From an uncultured Aeromicrobium sp. (GTDB lineage Bacteria; Actinomycetota; Actinomycetes; Propionibacteriales; Nocardioidaceae): 39,125 nt of DNA. The stretch spans positions 1 through 39,125 of the forward strand of contig CALMUY010000165.1 of NCBI GenBank assembly GCA_937873005.1. The letters run 5' to 3'. A model generated the notes under the pieces. The model was not told the origin of the DNA. It searched no databases and saw only the letters and a list, made by a program, of their open reading frames with translations. Numbering within the stretch: position 1 is the stretch's first letter; every line of letters begins with the position of its first letter. A program made the position numbers and the translations under genes. Below, piece by piece: positions 1-8,769 of this stretch.

Positions 1-2398
1 GGATCTGCAAATGCCCGTAGTTTTCAACGTCTGCCGCATTCGAATTGACAGACATGAAGGCCGCCAAGTTCTCGCGACTGTTGGGAATGAAAACAGTGGT
101 CAAACTGAACGTCGGTTTGGTCTCCCCCGGCCGCGCCATAGACAAGTAGTAAGGCGGTTGCGCAAACTTGTTTTCCTTCTTGTTTTCCTTATCATTGCCA
201 CTACGTTGCGCCGGATCCATGGGAACTTTCCAGCGTTCGCCGTCTTCGTAGAACGTCTGTGCATCGGTCACGTGATAGCGACCCAAAACATGGCGTTGCA
301 CCTTGAACAAGTCCGTCGGGTAACGCATGTGTTCGAGTTCAGCTTCGCTGATCGTGGACTTGTCCTTCACCAAACCTGGGAAGACTTTGCGCCACGTCTT
401 AAGAACAGGGTCTTCTTCGTCCCACTCATACAACACGACACTTCCGTCGTACGCATCAACAACGGCCTTGACCGAGTTGCGCATGTAATTGACCTGATCT
501 GTCGGCAACGCCACTTGAGAAGAGCCACGCGTCAAGGCGTCATCGGTCGCTTGTCCAAGCGAACGCGATTCTGAATAGGGGTAACTGTTACTCGTCGTAT
601 ATCCATCGACAATCCACACCACACGACCATCGACAACAGCCGGATAGGTGTCCCCATCAAGGGTCAACCACGGAGCAACTTTTTTGACACGATCACGCGG
701 ATGACGATCGAACAGAATCTTCGAATTCTCATTCACACGATCAGACAAGAAGATTTTCGGTTCGGCGTACTTAATTGCGAACAGCGTCTTGTTGAAGGTC
801 GAACCGATCGGCACGCCACCCTTGCCGTCGTAGGTGTTTGCAGTGACGTCCTCTTTGGAATCCGTTGAACCGCTGCCGCGCGGAATATCAACCTCGACTG
901 CACTCACACCATCCGGGCGGCCAACAATGGAATAAATCGGCGACTTTTCACCGAAATAAATACGTGGCGGGGTCGTGAATTCGAACTCACCCGTCGGCGG
1001 AATGTCCTTAGCGATCCAGACCGGCTCACCTTGCGAACCCCGTTTGTTGCCGTACGCGGCGATCACTCCATAACCGTGCGTGTAAACGGTGTGGTCGTTC
1101 GGCCAGGAACGCTGCGACGCCTGCAAGCCGTCGAGGTCGACTTCACGTGCGGCGATGATGACGTCTTGTGCGTTCTCGTTCTCGCCCAAGGCATACCGAT
1201 CAACATCGAGAGTTTTTTGCACCGTGTAGTAGCCGCGGACCTGCTGCAACTGCTGGAACGCAGGCGAAATCAACGTCGGGTCGAGCAGACGCGAACTCAC
1301 GTGTGAACTCGCCGAGGAGTTGAGTTCTTGTGGCGTGAGTTCAGTGCTGGCGCTATAGGGCTTCACCTCAACGCCGTCAACGTCGAAGCCAGTGCGCGTC
1401 CCAACAATGTTGTGCGCCAAGAACGGCTCTTCGCGGTCTGGTTCTGACGGCTCAACTTGGAACCGTTGCATGACCGCAGGCCACAACCCGCCAATGAGCA
1501 GCGTTGACAAAATCATGAGCCCGACACCCATCGCGGGCAGCACCCATGAACGAGTCAGGATCGTCGCGAAAAAGAGGACCGCACACACAATCGCAACCGC
1601 GATCAGAATGTTTCGACTTGGGATTCGCGCGTGCGCATCGGTATACGTGACGCCGTCAAACAAGCCAGTCGAACCTGTCATGAACGCGAACCGGTCGAGC
1701 CAGAAGCGCCACGCCTGAACCAACATGAGCAGTCCGGCCAACACAGCAATCTGGATTTGAGCGGGCCGCGAGAACTTGGCTCCGCGGTTTCGTAACGTGA
1801 TGCCACCGTATGCGTAATGCACGAATGCCGTCAGCAAGATCGTGACGATCAGCAAAGCGAAAGCGAACCCTGCAAGGAATTGGAACCACGGCAAATCAAA
1901 CACGTAGAACGAGTTATCTTTCCCGAATTGTGGGTCTTTTTGTCCGAATGGAGTGCTGTTTCGCCACTGCAAGAACACGTCCCAATTGGCCGAGGCGGAA
2001 ATGCCGGCGAAGATCGCAACCGCCGCGCCAACCGAGACCAAAGCTTTGCGCTTCACGGGCGCGAGCATGTAGCGGTAACGCGCTGGCGGATCGTTGCGCA
2101 CGAGGCCGAACTCATCTGGCCTTGACCTGTAGGCCAAGAAGAGGTTGGCCATGACGAACCCACCAGCGAGCAGGCCAGCGACCGCGAAAATGGCCGACTG
2201 GGTGCCCAGCACCGTCGTAAATACTTTCGTGTATTCGACAGAGTCGTACCAGAGTTTTTCGGTCCACACCGAGGTGAATACGGAACCAAAAACCATCGCT
2301 ACGCCGACGGTTCCCAACGTCAAAAACAGCGCTTTACGCGACCGCGGCGGCCTGGCAGGTTGTGGGGGCGGGGCAGATTCAGTAAAAAAGTGACTCAC
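1..2398 (-). CDS. UPF0182 family membrane protein, C-terminus cut by window edge
   Basis: The reverse strand is open from a GTG at 2396-2398 to the window edge, giving about 799 residues. A good ribosome site (AGGAG, then four bases, then GTG) supports the start. The N-terminal ~330 residues hold several hydrophobic segments (for example around residues 25-45, 70-90, 120-140), and the rest is a large polar domain, the layout of UPF0182 (Rv3193c-like) proteins. Such proteins are usually near 980-1000 residues, so roughly the last 190 are missing here. Position next to the PDZ/S16 protease matches the conserved actinobacterial neighbourhood. Molecular function is unknown; a role at the cytoplasmic membrane is all that can be said. 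Confidence 0.9.
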   Translation of the reverse strand, partial: MSHFFTESAPPPQPARPPRSRKALFLTLGTVGVAMVFGSVFTSVWTEKLWYDSVEYTKVFTTVLGTQSAIFAVAGLLAGGFVMANLFLAYRSRPDEFGLVRNDPPARYRYMLAPVKRKALVSVGAAVAIFAGISASANWDVFLQWRNSTPFGQKDPQFGKDNSFYVFDLPWFQFLAGFAFALLIVTILLTAFVHYAYGGITLRNRGAKFSRPAQIQIAVLAGLLMLVQAWRFWLDRFAFMTGSTGLFDGVTYTDAHARIPSRNILIAVAIVCAVLFFATILTRSWVLPAMGVGLMILSTLLIGGLWPAVMQRFQVEPSEPDREEPFLAHNIVGTRTGFDVDGVEVKPYSASTELTPQELNSSASSHVSSRLLDPTLISPAFQQLQQVRGYYTVQKTLDVDRYALGENENAQDVIIAAREVDLDGLQASQRSWPNDHTVYTHGYGVIAAYGNKRGSQGEPVWIAKDIPPTGEFEFTTPPRIYFGEKSPIYSIVGRPDGVSAVEVDIPRGSGSTDSKEDVTANTYDGKGGVPIGSTFNKTLFAIKYAEPKIFLSDRVNENSKILFDRHPRDRVKKVAPWLTLDGDTYPAVVDGRVVWIVDGYTTSNSYPYSESRSLGQATDDALTRGSSQVALPTDQVNYMRNSVKAVVDAYDGSVVLYEWDEEDPVLKTWRKVFPGLVKDKSTISEAELEHMRYPTDLFKVQRHVLGRYHVTDAQTFYEDGERWKVPMDPAQRSGNDKENKKENKFAQPPYYLSMARPGETKPTFSLTTVFIPNSRENLAAFMSVNSNAADVENYGHLQI

Positions 2399-2434
2399 AG
2401 GTCTCCTGAATAGGGTTCGGCGATCAGGTTCAGC

Positions 2435-2944
2435 CTACGCGAATGTGCCTAACAACAACTGGACAAGTCCAGGAACAAGTTCAGGGCCTTCGGACAATGG
2501 CGCGTTCATGTCGGCGCGACCTTCCACGACCGTATGAGTCGAGCCATCACGTGCAACTGCGGTCACAATTCGCACTTCGCGTCGATCGGCGTGTTCTGCC
2601 GCGACTTTGATCATCTCGGCAGGGTCATCTGGCAGATCTGCTTCGGCTTCCGGTGGCAACATCACGCGTTCAATCACGACGGCACACCCGTCCACCGAAT
2701 CGGGCCATTCGAGTTCAGGCAAGAACTCTTCGATCGCTTGGTCGCGCGGAAGGCCTTCTTGCTCAATCGCCGTATACACATCAGCACTGCCAAGTTGCGA
2801 CGCCAATTCGGGTTGCGCTTTCAACAACGCACTCGTCAACACCAGCGCAAACAATCGAGGCGGCTGATCCCAGCCTGCGCCCGAAACGTGGCGACGCACC
2901 TCGAGCGCGGCTTGTCGGATCGCGGAATCTTCGCCAGTCAGCAT
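2435..2944 (-). CDS. PPA1379-like conserved actinobacterial protein
   Basis: A 169-residue soluble acidic protein with no signal peptide or membrane segment. It resembles the small conserved family annotated as PPA1379-like, which lies between the PDZ protease and UPF0182 genes in many actinobacteria. Its ATG overlaps the last seven bases of the upstream protease gene, so the two are probably co-transcribed and translationally coupled, and UPF0182 starts 37 bases downstream. No catalytic motif is visible. The family name rests on remembered sequence character and position, not on a search. Function unknown. Confidence 0.75.
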   Translation of the reverse strand: MLTGEDSAIRQAALEVRRHVSGAGWDQPPRLFALVLTSALLKAQPELASQLGSADVYTAIEQEGLPRDQAIEEFLPELEWPDSVDGCAVVIERVMLPPEAEADLPDDPAEMIKVAAEHADRREVRIVTAVARDGSTHTVVEGRADMNAPLSEGPELVPGLVQLLLGTFA

Positions 2945-4017
2945 GACGGCACCTTCGCTTTCGGGTTTTTCGCTAGCGCCTCGATCGAGTCGATGGCGTC
3001 TTGAAGTTTCGTCACTTTCACGACAGTCATGTCGAACGACCGCGCCTCAAGGTATTCCCCACAATTGACTGCAGGCACGAGAAAGATGTCGGCGCCAGCC
3101 GATTCTGCTCCGGCCATCTTTTGCGCGATTCCGCCCACGGCCCCCACCTCGCCGGTTCCTTGGATCGAACCGGTTCCGGCGATTTGTTGCCCACCAGTGA
3201 GTGGGCCTTTCGTGAGTTGGTCATACATGCTGAGCGCAAACATCATGCCGGCGCTCGGCCCGCCAACGCGGTCGCCGATGTGGTTTTCAATCTCAATGGG
3301 AAAGTCATAGGTCATCGCGATCGTGACTCCAACGCGAGGACGATTTGGTGCGTCCTTGTTGACGACCGTGCTGATGACAACGTCCTTTTTCAGTCCTTTA
3401 CGCACGACCGTTACAGCCACATCATCGCCGGGCTTGCGGTCGGCAATCGAGTCTGCGGCAGCTTGCACCGTGGCCACCGTGCGCCCATCAACTGCCACGA
3501 TTTCATCGCCCTTTTTGAGCGCTCCGTCTGCTGGACTGCCCTTCACCACCGAGTCAATAATGACCCGCTCAGATACATCAAAGCCCGCCGCACGCAACGC
3601 AGCTGCCGTAGAGGCATCCTGCGAGTTTGCCAACTGGGCCGCGCCCGCTGCATCGGAGTCTGCGTTCGACGTGTTGTCTGGGTACATGAAGTCGTGTGGC
3701 ACGACGATCGAGTCTTCCTCGAACCACGCCTCCAACACTTCCAAAAGGTAGATCCGCGTTTCTGCGCGGGTCACCGAAACACTCGTGAACTCCAGCGTGC
3801 CGGTTGTGGGGTAGGTGGCGACTCCGTCACCGAACGTGAACATAGGTGTGTCGTCGAGTTTGCCTAAAGTATTGAAGGTTGGCCCCGGCTTCATCGTCAC
3901 GTAGGGCACGGGTGTCACAAACGCGACAACAGCCAACGCAATGACAACCAGCGCTGAGACGACGAGCCCGATCGAGCGGCTACTGAGTCGCAGGGGGCGA
4001 CGTGGCAAGACAGGCAC
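2938..4017 (-). CDS. PDZ domain-containing Lon-like (S16) serine protease
   Basis: A 359-residue membrane-anchored protease of the YlbL/Rv3194c type. One transmembrane helix spans residues about 15-37, a PDZ domain about 140-225, and a Lon-type S16 proteolytic domain follows. The Ser-Lys dyad is visible as Ser255 in GGPSAGM and Lys300 in GIAQKM. The frame stays open to 4152, but that extension would overlap the divergent metalloprotease start and lacks family character. I chose GTG at 4015-4017, where an AGGGTGG stretch precedes it; GTG at 4026 is an alternative. It likely acts outside the membrane on secreted or membrane proteins. It heads a leftward set with the PPA1379-like and UPF0182 genes. 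Confidence 0.88.
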   Translation of the reverse strand: MPVLPRRPLRLSSRSIGLVVSALVVIALAVVAFVTPVPYVTMKPGPTFNTLGKLDDTPMFTFGDGVATYPTTGTLEFTSVSVTRAETRIYLLEVLEAWFEEDSIVVPHDFMYPDNTSNADSDAAGAAQLANSQDASTAAALRAAGFDVSERVIIDSVVKGSPADGALKKGDEIVAVDGRTVATVQAAADSIADRKPGDDVAVTVVRKGLKKDVVISTVVNKDAPNRPRVGVTIAMTYDFPIEIENHIGDRVGGPSAGMMFALSMYDQLTKGPLTGGQQIAGTGSIQGTGEVGAVGGIAQKMAGAESAGADIFLVPAVNCGEYLEARSFDMTVVKVTKLQDAIDSIEALAKNPKAKVPSC

Positions 4018-4090
4018 ACCAACCACCCTAAAGCCTGTCCCCCAACTGGCGTAGCGGCTCGGCAAACATTCGGCATTAGCGAACCCTAGG

Positions 4091-4104
4091 TAGGCTTGAT
4101 CCCA
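4091..4104 (+). promoter_or_regulatory. -10 box of a probable leaderless metalloprotease transcript
   Basis: TAGGCT at 4091-4096 lies seven bases before the ATG of the metalloprotease, leaving no room for a ribosome site. This is the usual layout of leaderless actinobacterial genes. No convincing -35 box was seen. Confidence 0.5.
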
Positions 4105-5411
4105 TGGTTGACGACGCGAACCAGAACCCTGACGATCCCTTCCGTGGCACACCGTTTGAAGGCATGTTTCAGATGTTTGGTGCCAGCCAGCCCGACATGG
4201 GCAACATGATGTCGATGGTGCGGCAGTTCATGCAGCCGTATCGCGGCCCCGTCAACTACGACTTGGCGCGCAAAACAGCGCGCGAAACGGTCCACTCGAT
4301 CGGGCCCGACCCGGCACCGAGCATCGGCCAACGCAACGCGGTTCAAGATGCGATGCGCCTTGCCGACATGTGGCTTGACCGGGCCACTGCGCTGCCCTCG
4401 CCGGCCCGCCACGCCGTCACCTGGACCCGCGACGAGTGGGTTGAGCAGACGCTACCCGAGTGGAAATCAATGATCAGTCCGCTGGCTGTGAACGCGATTC
4501 AGACGATGGAAGATTCCGTTCCAGATGAAGCGCGCGCGATGATCGGGCCGTTGGCCGGAATGTTGAAGCAAGCCGGTGGCGCGCTGTTCGGTCAGCAGTT
4601 GGGCACGGGCTTAGGGCACTTGTCGAGCGACGTGTTGTCGAGTACGGATATTGGTTTGCCGCTCGGCCCGCACCGAGCAATCGCGATCGTTCCCCACAAT
4701 GTGGCTGAATTGGCCAAGAGTCTCGAACTCCCCGAAACCGACGTGTTCTTGTATGTGGTTCTGCGCGAGAATGCCCATTTGCGACTTTTCCATCACGCCA
4801 CCTGGTTGCGAGTCGCATTGTTGAACGCGATTGAAGAGTTCGGCAAAGGGATGGGCATCAACGTCGAGTCGATCGAGGAGCGGATTCGGTCGATCGATCC
4901 GTCCGACCCTGCAGCCATCCAAGAAGCGCTGAACGCTGGCATGTTCGAACCCGAAGCGACGCCCGCAATGCAAAAGTCTCGCGAGCGTCTTGAGTTGTTG
5001 CTCGCTCTCATTGAGGGCTGGGTGGACGAAGTTGTCGGGCAGGCGACGGCCGACACGATGCCAACGACGCATGCGCTCGCGGAAGCGATGCGCCGCCGGC
5101 GGGTAACGAAAGGTCCAGCCGAGGAGGCGTTTGCGTCGCTCGTGGGCCTCGAACTTCGTCCGCGTCGGCTGCGTGACGCGGCAGCGTTGTGGGGCGCCCT
5201 GCGCGACCGTGAGGGTCCCGCTGCTCGCGACGCGATTTGGGGTCATCCAGATTTGGCGCCAACGATGGCAGATCTCGATGATCCGTTGGGCTTCGGTCGT
5301 GAAACTGAATCAGGGCTTTCAGATGCCGAGTTCGATGCGGCGCTCGAGCAGTTGCTCGACGAAGGCACCGGCCCCGATGGTGGTTCCGACAATCAACCTG
5401 ACGCCGAGTGA
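4104..5411 (+). CDS. zinc-dependent metalloprotease-like protein (DUF2342/Zincin_2)
   Basis: A 435-residue soluble protein related to Rv3195 and the Zincin_2/DUF2342 family. The N-terminus has a Met/Pro-rich stretch; the core contains the family signature RENAHLRLFHH at residues 221-231, with conserved Glu222 and His225, followed by a conserved Trp (residue 234) and a helix. These proteins are annotated as zinc proteases from fold similarity, but the classic HExxH motif is not seen, so activity is unproven. The gene diverges from the PDZ protease and its stop overlaps the GTG of the NUDIX gene (GTGA), indicating coupling. Confidence 0.88.
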   Translation: MVDDANQNPDDPFRGTPFEGMFQMFGASQPDMGNMMSMVRQFMQPYRGPVNYDLARKTARETVHSIGPDPAPSIGQRNAVQDAMRLADMWLDRATALPSPARHAVTWTRDEWVEQTLPEWKSMISPLAVNAIQTMEDSVPDEARAMIGPLAGMLKQAGGALFGQQLGTGLGHLSSDVLSSTDIGLPLGPHRAIAIVPHNVAELAKSLELPETDVFLYVVLRENAHLRLFHHATWLRVALLNAIEEFGKGMGINVESIEERIRSIDPSDPAAIQEALNAGMFEPEATPAMQKSRERLELLLALIEGWVDEVVGQATADTMPTTHALAEAMRRRRVTKGPAEEAFASLVGLELRPRRLRDAAALWGALRDREGPAARDAIWGHPDLAPTMADLDDPLGFGRETESGLSDAEFDAALEQLLDEGTGPDGGSDNQPDAE

Positions 5412-6013
5412 GCGTCGCGGCTTCGCGCACGCTTCGCGAGGACGCGCGCCTGGCACTCAGTGATTGGCAGGCACCCACTGCAGAGCAATTCGCGTTACAG
5501 CGTGACTATGTGGCTCATCTCGACGCTCACGAGAACGCGGTCGATCGCGCTTGCTCCCCCGACCACATCACGGTGAGCGCGCTCGTTTTTTCTGCCGACT
5601 TCACGCGCGTGGCTTTGTTGTTTCATCCGAAGTTCGATCGCTGGCTGCAAATGGGTGGACACTGCGAGCCCGGCGATTCGAGTCTCGCCGCTGGCGCACT
5701 TCGCGAAGCGTATGAAGAAACGGGCCTCGCATCCTTAGCGATCGATCCCGATCCGGTGGTTTTGTCACGCCACGAAGTGAAGTGTTGGCCCGGCGGACAC
5801 CATCTCGATGTGCAGTTCATGGCGGTCGTCGCGCCCGACGACAACGGCGTTGTGAATGAGGAGCTCGTGTGTTCGCACGAGTCGACTGCGATCCGGTGGT
5901 TCCCTGTGGAAGACGTGGCGTCTGTGTCGGATGAGTCGGTTGTGGATTTAGTGACGTTTGCGTTGGATCGCCTAGATATCCACAGGAATGTGACGCTGTT
6001 CACACTGAAATAG
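5408..6013 (+). CDS. NUDIX hydrolase
   Basis: A 201-residue NUDIX-fold phosphohydrolase. The Nudix box lies around residues 84-107, with GGHCEPGD leading into REAYEETGL; the RExxEExG core that binds the metal is intact, while the first Glu of the textbook box appears replaced or shifted, as in related GGH-type members. It starts with GTG overlapping the metalloprotease stop by four bases. The substrate (nucleoside diphosphate derivative, possibly a damaged nucleotide) cannot be read from the sequence. Confidence 0.88.
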   Translation: MSVAASRTLREDARLALSDWQAPTAEQFALQRDYVAHLDAHENAVDRACSPDHITVSALVFSADFTRVALLFHPKFDRWLQMGGHCEPGDSSLAAGALREAYEETGLASLAIDPDPVVLSRHEVKCWPGGHHLDVQFMAVVAPDDNGVVNEELVCSHESTAIRWFPVEDVASVSDESVVDLVTFALDRLDIHRNVTLFTLK

Positions 6014-6128
6014 TTACCTTGAGTCACATCAGACCCTCCCGCCTAGCCACGTATCGTCCACAACTAACTCACACCCCGCTCGGCGTTGCGCACAGGCCAT
6101 CCACACCTTTATCCACAGGCGTGGATAA
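5976..6128. promoter_or_regulatory. cluster of DnaA-box-like 9-mers
   Basis: Five matches to the DnaA box (TTATCCACA or TTGTCCACA) fall within about 150 bases: 5976-5984 (one mismatch, inside the NUDIX 3' end), 6054-6062 (one mismatch), 6097-6105 (two), 6109-6117 (perfect) and 6120-6128 on the opposite strand (one). The last two form an 8-base inverted repeat, TTATCCAC-AGGC-GTGGATAA. No dnaA, dnaN or gidA gene is near, so this is not obviously oriC. It could titrate DnaA or regulate the small gene downstream. Confidence 0.5.
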
Positions 6129-6186
6129 CAGATTGTGAGACGACTCTTGACGACGGGCGAATCGCACGCATACGTTGTCTCCAGAG

Positions 6187-6243
6187 AACCTCCGAGTCAG
6201 TGCGCCAGGGGAAGGCGCGCCGCATCGGAGGTTCCCCGTTTTT
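6187..6243 (+). terminator. strong hairpin with T tract upstream of the DUF5679 gene
   Basis: A perfect 9-base stem, AACCTCCGA (6187-6195) with TCGGAGGTT (6225-6233), encloses an inner GCGCC/GGCGC stem and is followed by CCCCG and TTTTT (6239-6243). It has the form of an intrinsic terminator reading rightward. It lies about 175 bases after the NUDIX stop, so it either ends a long 3' untranslated region, ends an unannotated small RNA, or is an attenuator ahead of the DUF5679 gene. Confidence 0.55.
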
Positions 6244-6304
6244 CGCCCCAACGTCGGCAAGAATCAGTACTGTGAGACAACTCACATTTTGATCGGAGAT
6301 TCAC

Positions 6305-6463
6305 ATGACTGATACCTGGACCGGCGAGTTCTACTGCGTCAAGTGCAAAGACAAGCGCGAAGCCACTGGTGAGATTCACGTGAGTGAAAAAGGCACCAAG
6401 ATGGCCAAGGGAATCTGCCCCACCTGCGGCACGAAACTCAACCGCATCCTCGGCAAAGCCTGA
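6305..6463 (+). CDS. small zinc-ribbon protein, DUF5679-like
   Basis: A 52-residue protein starting MTDTWTGEFYCVKCK. Two Cys pairs, CVKC at residues 11-14 and CPTC at 38-41, with the spacing of a zinc ribbon, match the DUF5679 family common in actinobacteria. A GGAG ribosome site sits about seven bases before the ATG. It is short enough to be missed by length-filtered gene callers. The role is unknown; a nucleic-acid or protein-binding zinc ribbon is a reasonable inference. It lies between the hairpin upstream and the cyclodehydratase-like gene, as in related genomes. Confidence 0.85.
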   Translation: MTDTWTGEFYCVKCKDKREATGEIHVSEKGTKMAKGICPTCGTKLNRILGKA

Positions 6464-6599
6464 CCAACACACGCCGAGGCCATTCACTTGGCTCTCGGCG
6501 CACCACAACCTCAGCGCACACCCCCAAGCGCTGTCTCCCCCCGCGCTGCGGTTGTGGATCATGCGTGCGCGACGGCGGCGCGTGGCTCACGATGTCTCA

Positions 6600-7379
6600 A
6601 TGACCTCGACGATTCGCCCCATGCTGGCACCCGGCACACGCGTATTTCGCCTCGGCGCAGACACCGCGCTGATCGGCGCGAACCCCGGCACGGTTGTTCG
6701 GCTGAAGCCTGGCACGCTCGAACTGCTGCGTTTGCTCAATGGCGTGCGCGATCTCGACCTTCTGCAGCACTTGATCACTCGCATCGAACCGGACTTCCAC
6801 GGCCGCGTCAGCGATGTGCTGTTCCCCCTCATCCAGGCCGGGGCCGTACTCCCTGGCCGTCCGTCGAAGTTCCGAATCTCCACCCCCACGTTCGACACCG
6901 ACGGCGCTGGCGAACCGTTCACCAACAAACTCCGCGCAGCGTTCAACTCACCGGAGCCCAGCGAGACTGATCCTTGGCGAATCGTGGTCACGACCGGAGA
7001 ACCCGCCCGATCCGCCTTCGACAGTTTCCTCTACGCCAACACACCCCACCTACCGATCGTGCTCGATGAAACGTTCGTGCATCTCGGCCCGCTCGTCGTG
7101 CCGACGCAAACGCCGTGCCTGCGGTGTTACGACGCGGCGCGAACGCGCCTCGAACCACGTTGGCACGCGATGTCCACCCAGTTCGGCACCAGCACCCTTG
7201 AATGCGCAGTCCCGTTATCGGCGCAGTACCAAGCCATCGCAGTCCTGATGCGGGCTCTTGAGAACGACGGCGGCGAGTCGCTGCTCGGCGCTCGCATCTC
7301 GGTGTCAACCTCGACCAGCCCTCGGGTCACACGATTCGGGTTTGGGCTCGCCTGCCATTGCAACCTGTTGGCCGCTTAA
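6600..7379 (+). CDS. cyclodehydratase/ThiF-like protein (Rv3196-like)
   Basis: A 259-residue protein with the N-terminal RiPP-recognition-like region and degenerate E1/ThiF character of the bacteriocin cyclodehydratase-like family. Cysteine pairs PCLRCYD (around residue 180) and CHC near the C-terminus could bind zinc, as in E1-like proteins. No ATP-binding GxGxxG loop is evident, so it is probably not an active adenylyltransferase. The frame is open upstream to 6384 but that part overlaps DUF5679 and is low in family character; ATG 6600 is chosen, ATG 6561 is possible. There is no azole-forming partner or precursor peptide nearby, so a housekeeping role is more likely than RiPP biosynthesis. 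Confidence 0.72.
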   Translation: MTSTIRPMLAPGTRVFRLGADTALIGANPGTVVRLKPGTLELLRLLNGVRDLDLLQHLITRIEPDFHGRVSDVLFPLIQAGAVLPGRPSKFRISTPTFDTDGAGEPFTNKLRAAFNSPEPSETDPWRIVVTTGEPARSAFDSFLYANTPHLPIVLDETFVHLGPLVVPTQTPCLRCYDAARTRLEPRWHAMSTQFGTSTLECAVPLSAQYQAIAVLMRALENDGGESLLGARISVSTSTSPRVTRFGFGLACHCNLLAA

Positions 7380-7403
7380 CCGCGCGGGTTGGCCCGAGCC
7401 GAC

Positions 7404-7416
7404 TATCCTGAGTCCG
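7404..7416 (+). promoter_or_regulatory. -10 box of a probable leaderless AarF transcript
   Basis: TATCCT at 7404-7409 is followed by six bases and the GTG at 7416. There is no Shine-Dalgarno sequence. This spacing recurs at several genes in the window. Confidence 0.6.
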
Positions 7417-8762
7417 TGCCTAACAACGATGAAGATGAACTCACCACGAGTACCTTCAAACGAAGCATGAAATTGGCGAAAATCCCCGCCGGTTTCGCAG
7501 CGAGAACCACCGTCGGCCTCGGCAAGCGCATGGTCGGCACACCCGCCGCCGCAGTATCTGAGAGCGTGCAACGCAAGACCGCCGAACAGATGTTTAGCGT
7601 GCTTGGCCAACTCAAGGGCGGCGCAATGAAATTCGGACAAGCGATGAGCGTGTTCGAGGCGGCCCTACCCGAAAGCGTCGCGGCCCCCTACAGGCAAACC
7701 CTTAACAAACTTCAAGACGCCGCACCGCCGATGTCTGCGGCCACGGTGGCCCGGATCATGGCGACTGAGTTCGGCGCCGACTGGGAGACACGGTTCCCCA
7801 AGTTCAACCTCGAGCCGGCCGCCGCCGCATCGATCGGCCAAGTACACCGCGCAACCTGGATTGACGACGAGGGTCTGCCTCGCGATGTGGCGGTCAAGAT
7901 TCAATACCCCGGAGCAGCCGAGGCGCTCGTCTCAGACATGAAACAGATCAGCCGCGTGGCTCGACTCTTTGGGCCACTCCTGCCGGGCATCGACATCAAA
8001 TCGCTCACCGAAGAACTCAAAGAACGAATCGCAGAAGAAGTCGATTACGACATGGAAGCCGGTGCGCAAGCGATCTTCGCCGCCGAATATGCCAACGACC
8101 CTGAAGTTTTTGTGCCGATGCCACTCACCCACACGGCACGCGCGCTCGTGTCTGAATGGGTCGATTCTGCTCGTTCCCTCGCCGACGTCATCAATTCTGG
8201 CACGCAAGCCGAACGTGATCGGCTCGGCGAAAACTTCGTACGGTTCTTGTTCAGCGGCCCCGCCCGTATTGGTTTGCTGCATGCCGACCCGCACCCCGGG
8301 AACTATCGCGTGTTGGCTGATGGCAGGCTCGCTGTGGTCGATTACGGCTCGGTGGCTCGCCTCCCCGAAGGTCTTCCCCCGATCGTGGGACAACTTCTGC
8401 GCGCCGCCTCCGAAGACGATTACGATCGCGTCTTGGACGGGCTTCGCGCCGAAGGTTTCATCCTGCCCGACACGAAGATTGACTACGAACTGATGGCACG
8501 GTTCATTCGACCCCTGGTCGAGCCGGTGATGACTGAGACGTTCAGTTTCAATCGAGAGTGGCTACGTGAACAAAGCCAACGCATGAGCGCACCCGGCGCC
8601 GAAGGCGTCTCGGCCACGTTCAAACTCAACATTCCCCGCGAATACTTGCTGATTCATCGCGTGTGGATGGGCGGTGTGGGTGTCTTGTGTCAACTCGAAG
8701 CGACTGCGCCGTTCCGAGACGTGGTGTCTGCAAACTTGCCCGGATTCGCCGATCCGAATTAA
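7416..8762 (+). CDS. ABC1/AarF/UbiB family atypical kinase
   Basis: A 448-residue protein of the ABC1 (ADCK/UbiB) family. Diagnostic motifs are in order: the KxGQ helix (KFGQAMS), an Ala-rich loop AAASIGQVHRA replacing the usual glycine loop, VAVKIQYPG with the ATP-contacting Lys, HADPHPGN as the catalytic loop, and VVDYGS in place of DFG. The family supports quinone/isoprenoid lipid metabolism through ATPase activity. The mycobacterial counterpart Rv3197 sits next to whiB7 and uvrD2; here whiB7 is absent and the gene is convergent with uvrD2. The start GTG follows a TATCCT box by six bases, so I prefer it to the in-frame TTG at 7389. Confidence 0.92.
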   Translation: MPNNDEDELTTSTFKRSMKLAKIPAGFAARTTVGLGKRMVGTPAAAVSESVQRKTAEQMFSVLGQLKGGAMKFGQAMSVFEAALPESVAAPYRQTLNKLQDAAPPMSAATVARIMATEFGADWETRFPKFNLEPAAAASIGQVHRATWIDDEGLPRDVAVKIQYPGAAEALVSDMKQISRVARLFGPLLPGIDIKSLTEELKERIAEEVDYDMEAGAQAIFAAEYANDPEVFVPMPLTHTARALVSEWVDSARSLADVINSGTQAERDRLGENFVRFLFSGPARIGLLHADPHPGNYRVLADGRLAVVDYGSVARLPEGLPPIVGQLLRAASEDDYDRVLDGLRAEGFILPDTKIDYELMARFIRPLVEPVMTETFSFNREWLREQSQRMSAPGAEGVSATFKLNIPREYLLIHRVWMGGVGVLCQLEATAPFRDVVSANLPGFADPN

Positions 8763-8769
8763 GCGCCTC

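Noticed and set aside
4018-4152. Extended N-terminus of the PDZ protease
   Set aside because: Would overlap the divergent metalloprotease gene and adds non-family sequence before the membrane anchor.
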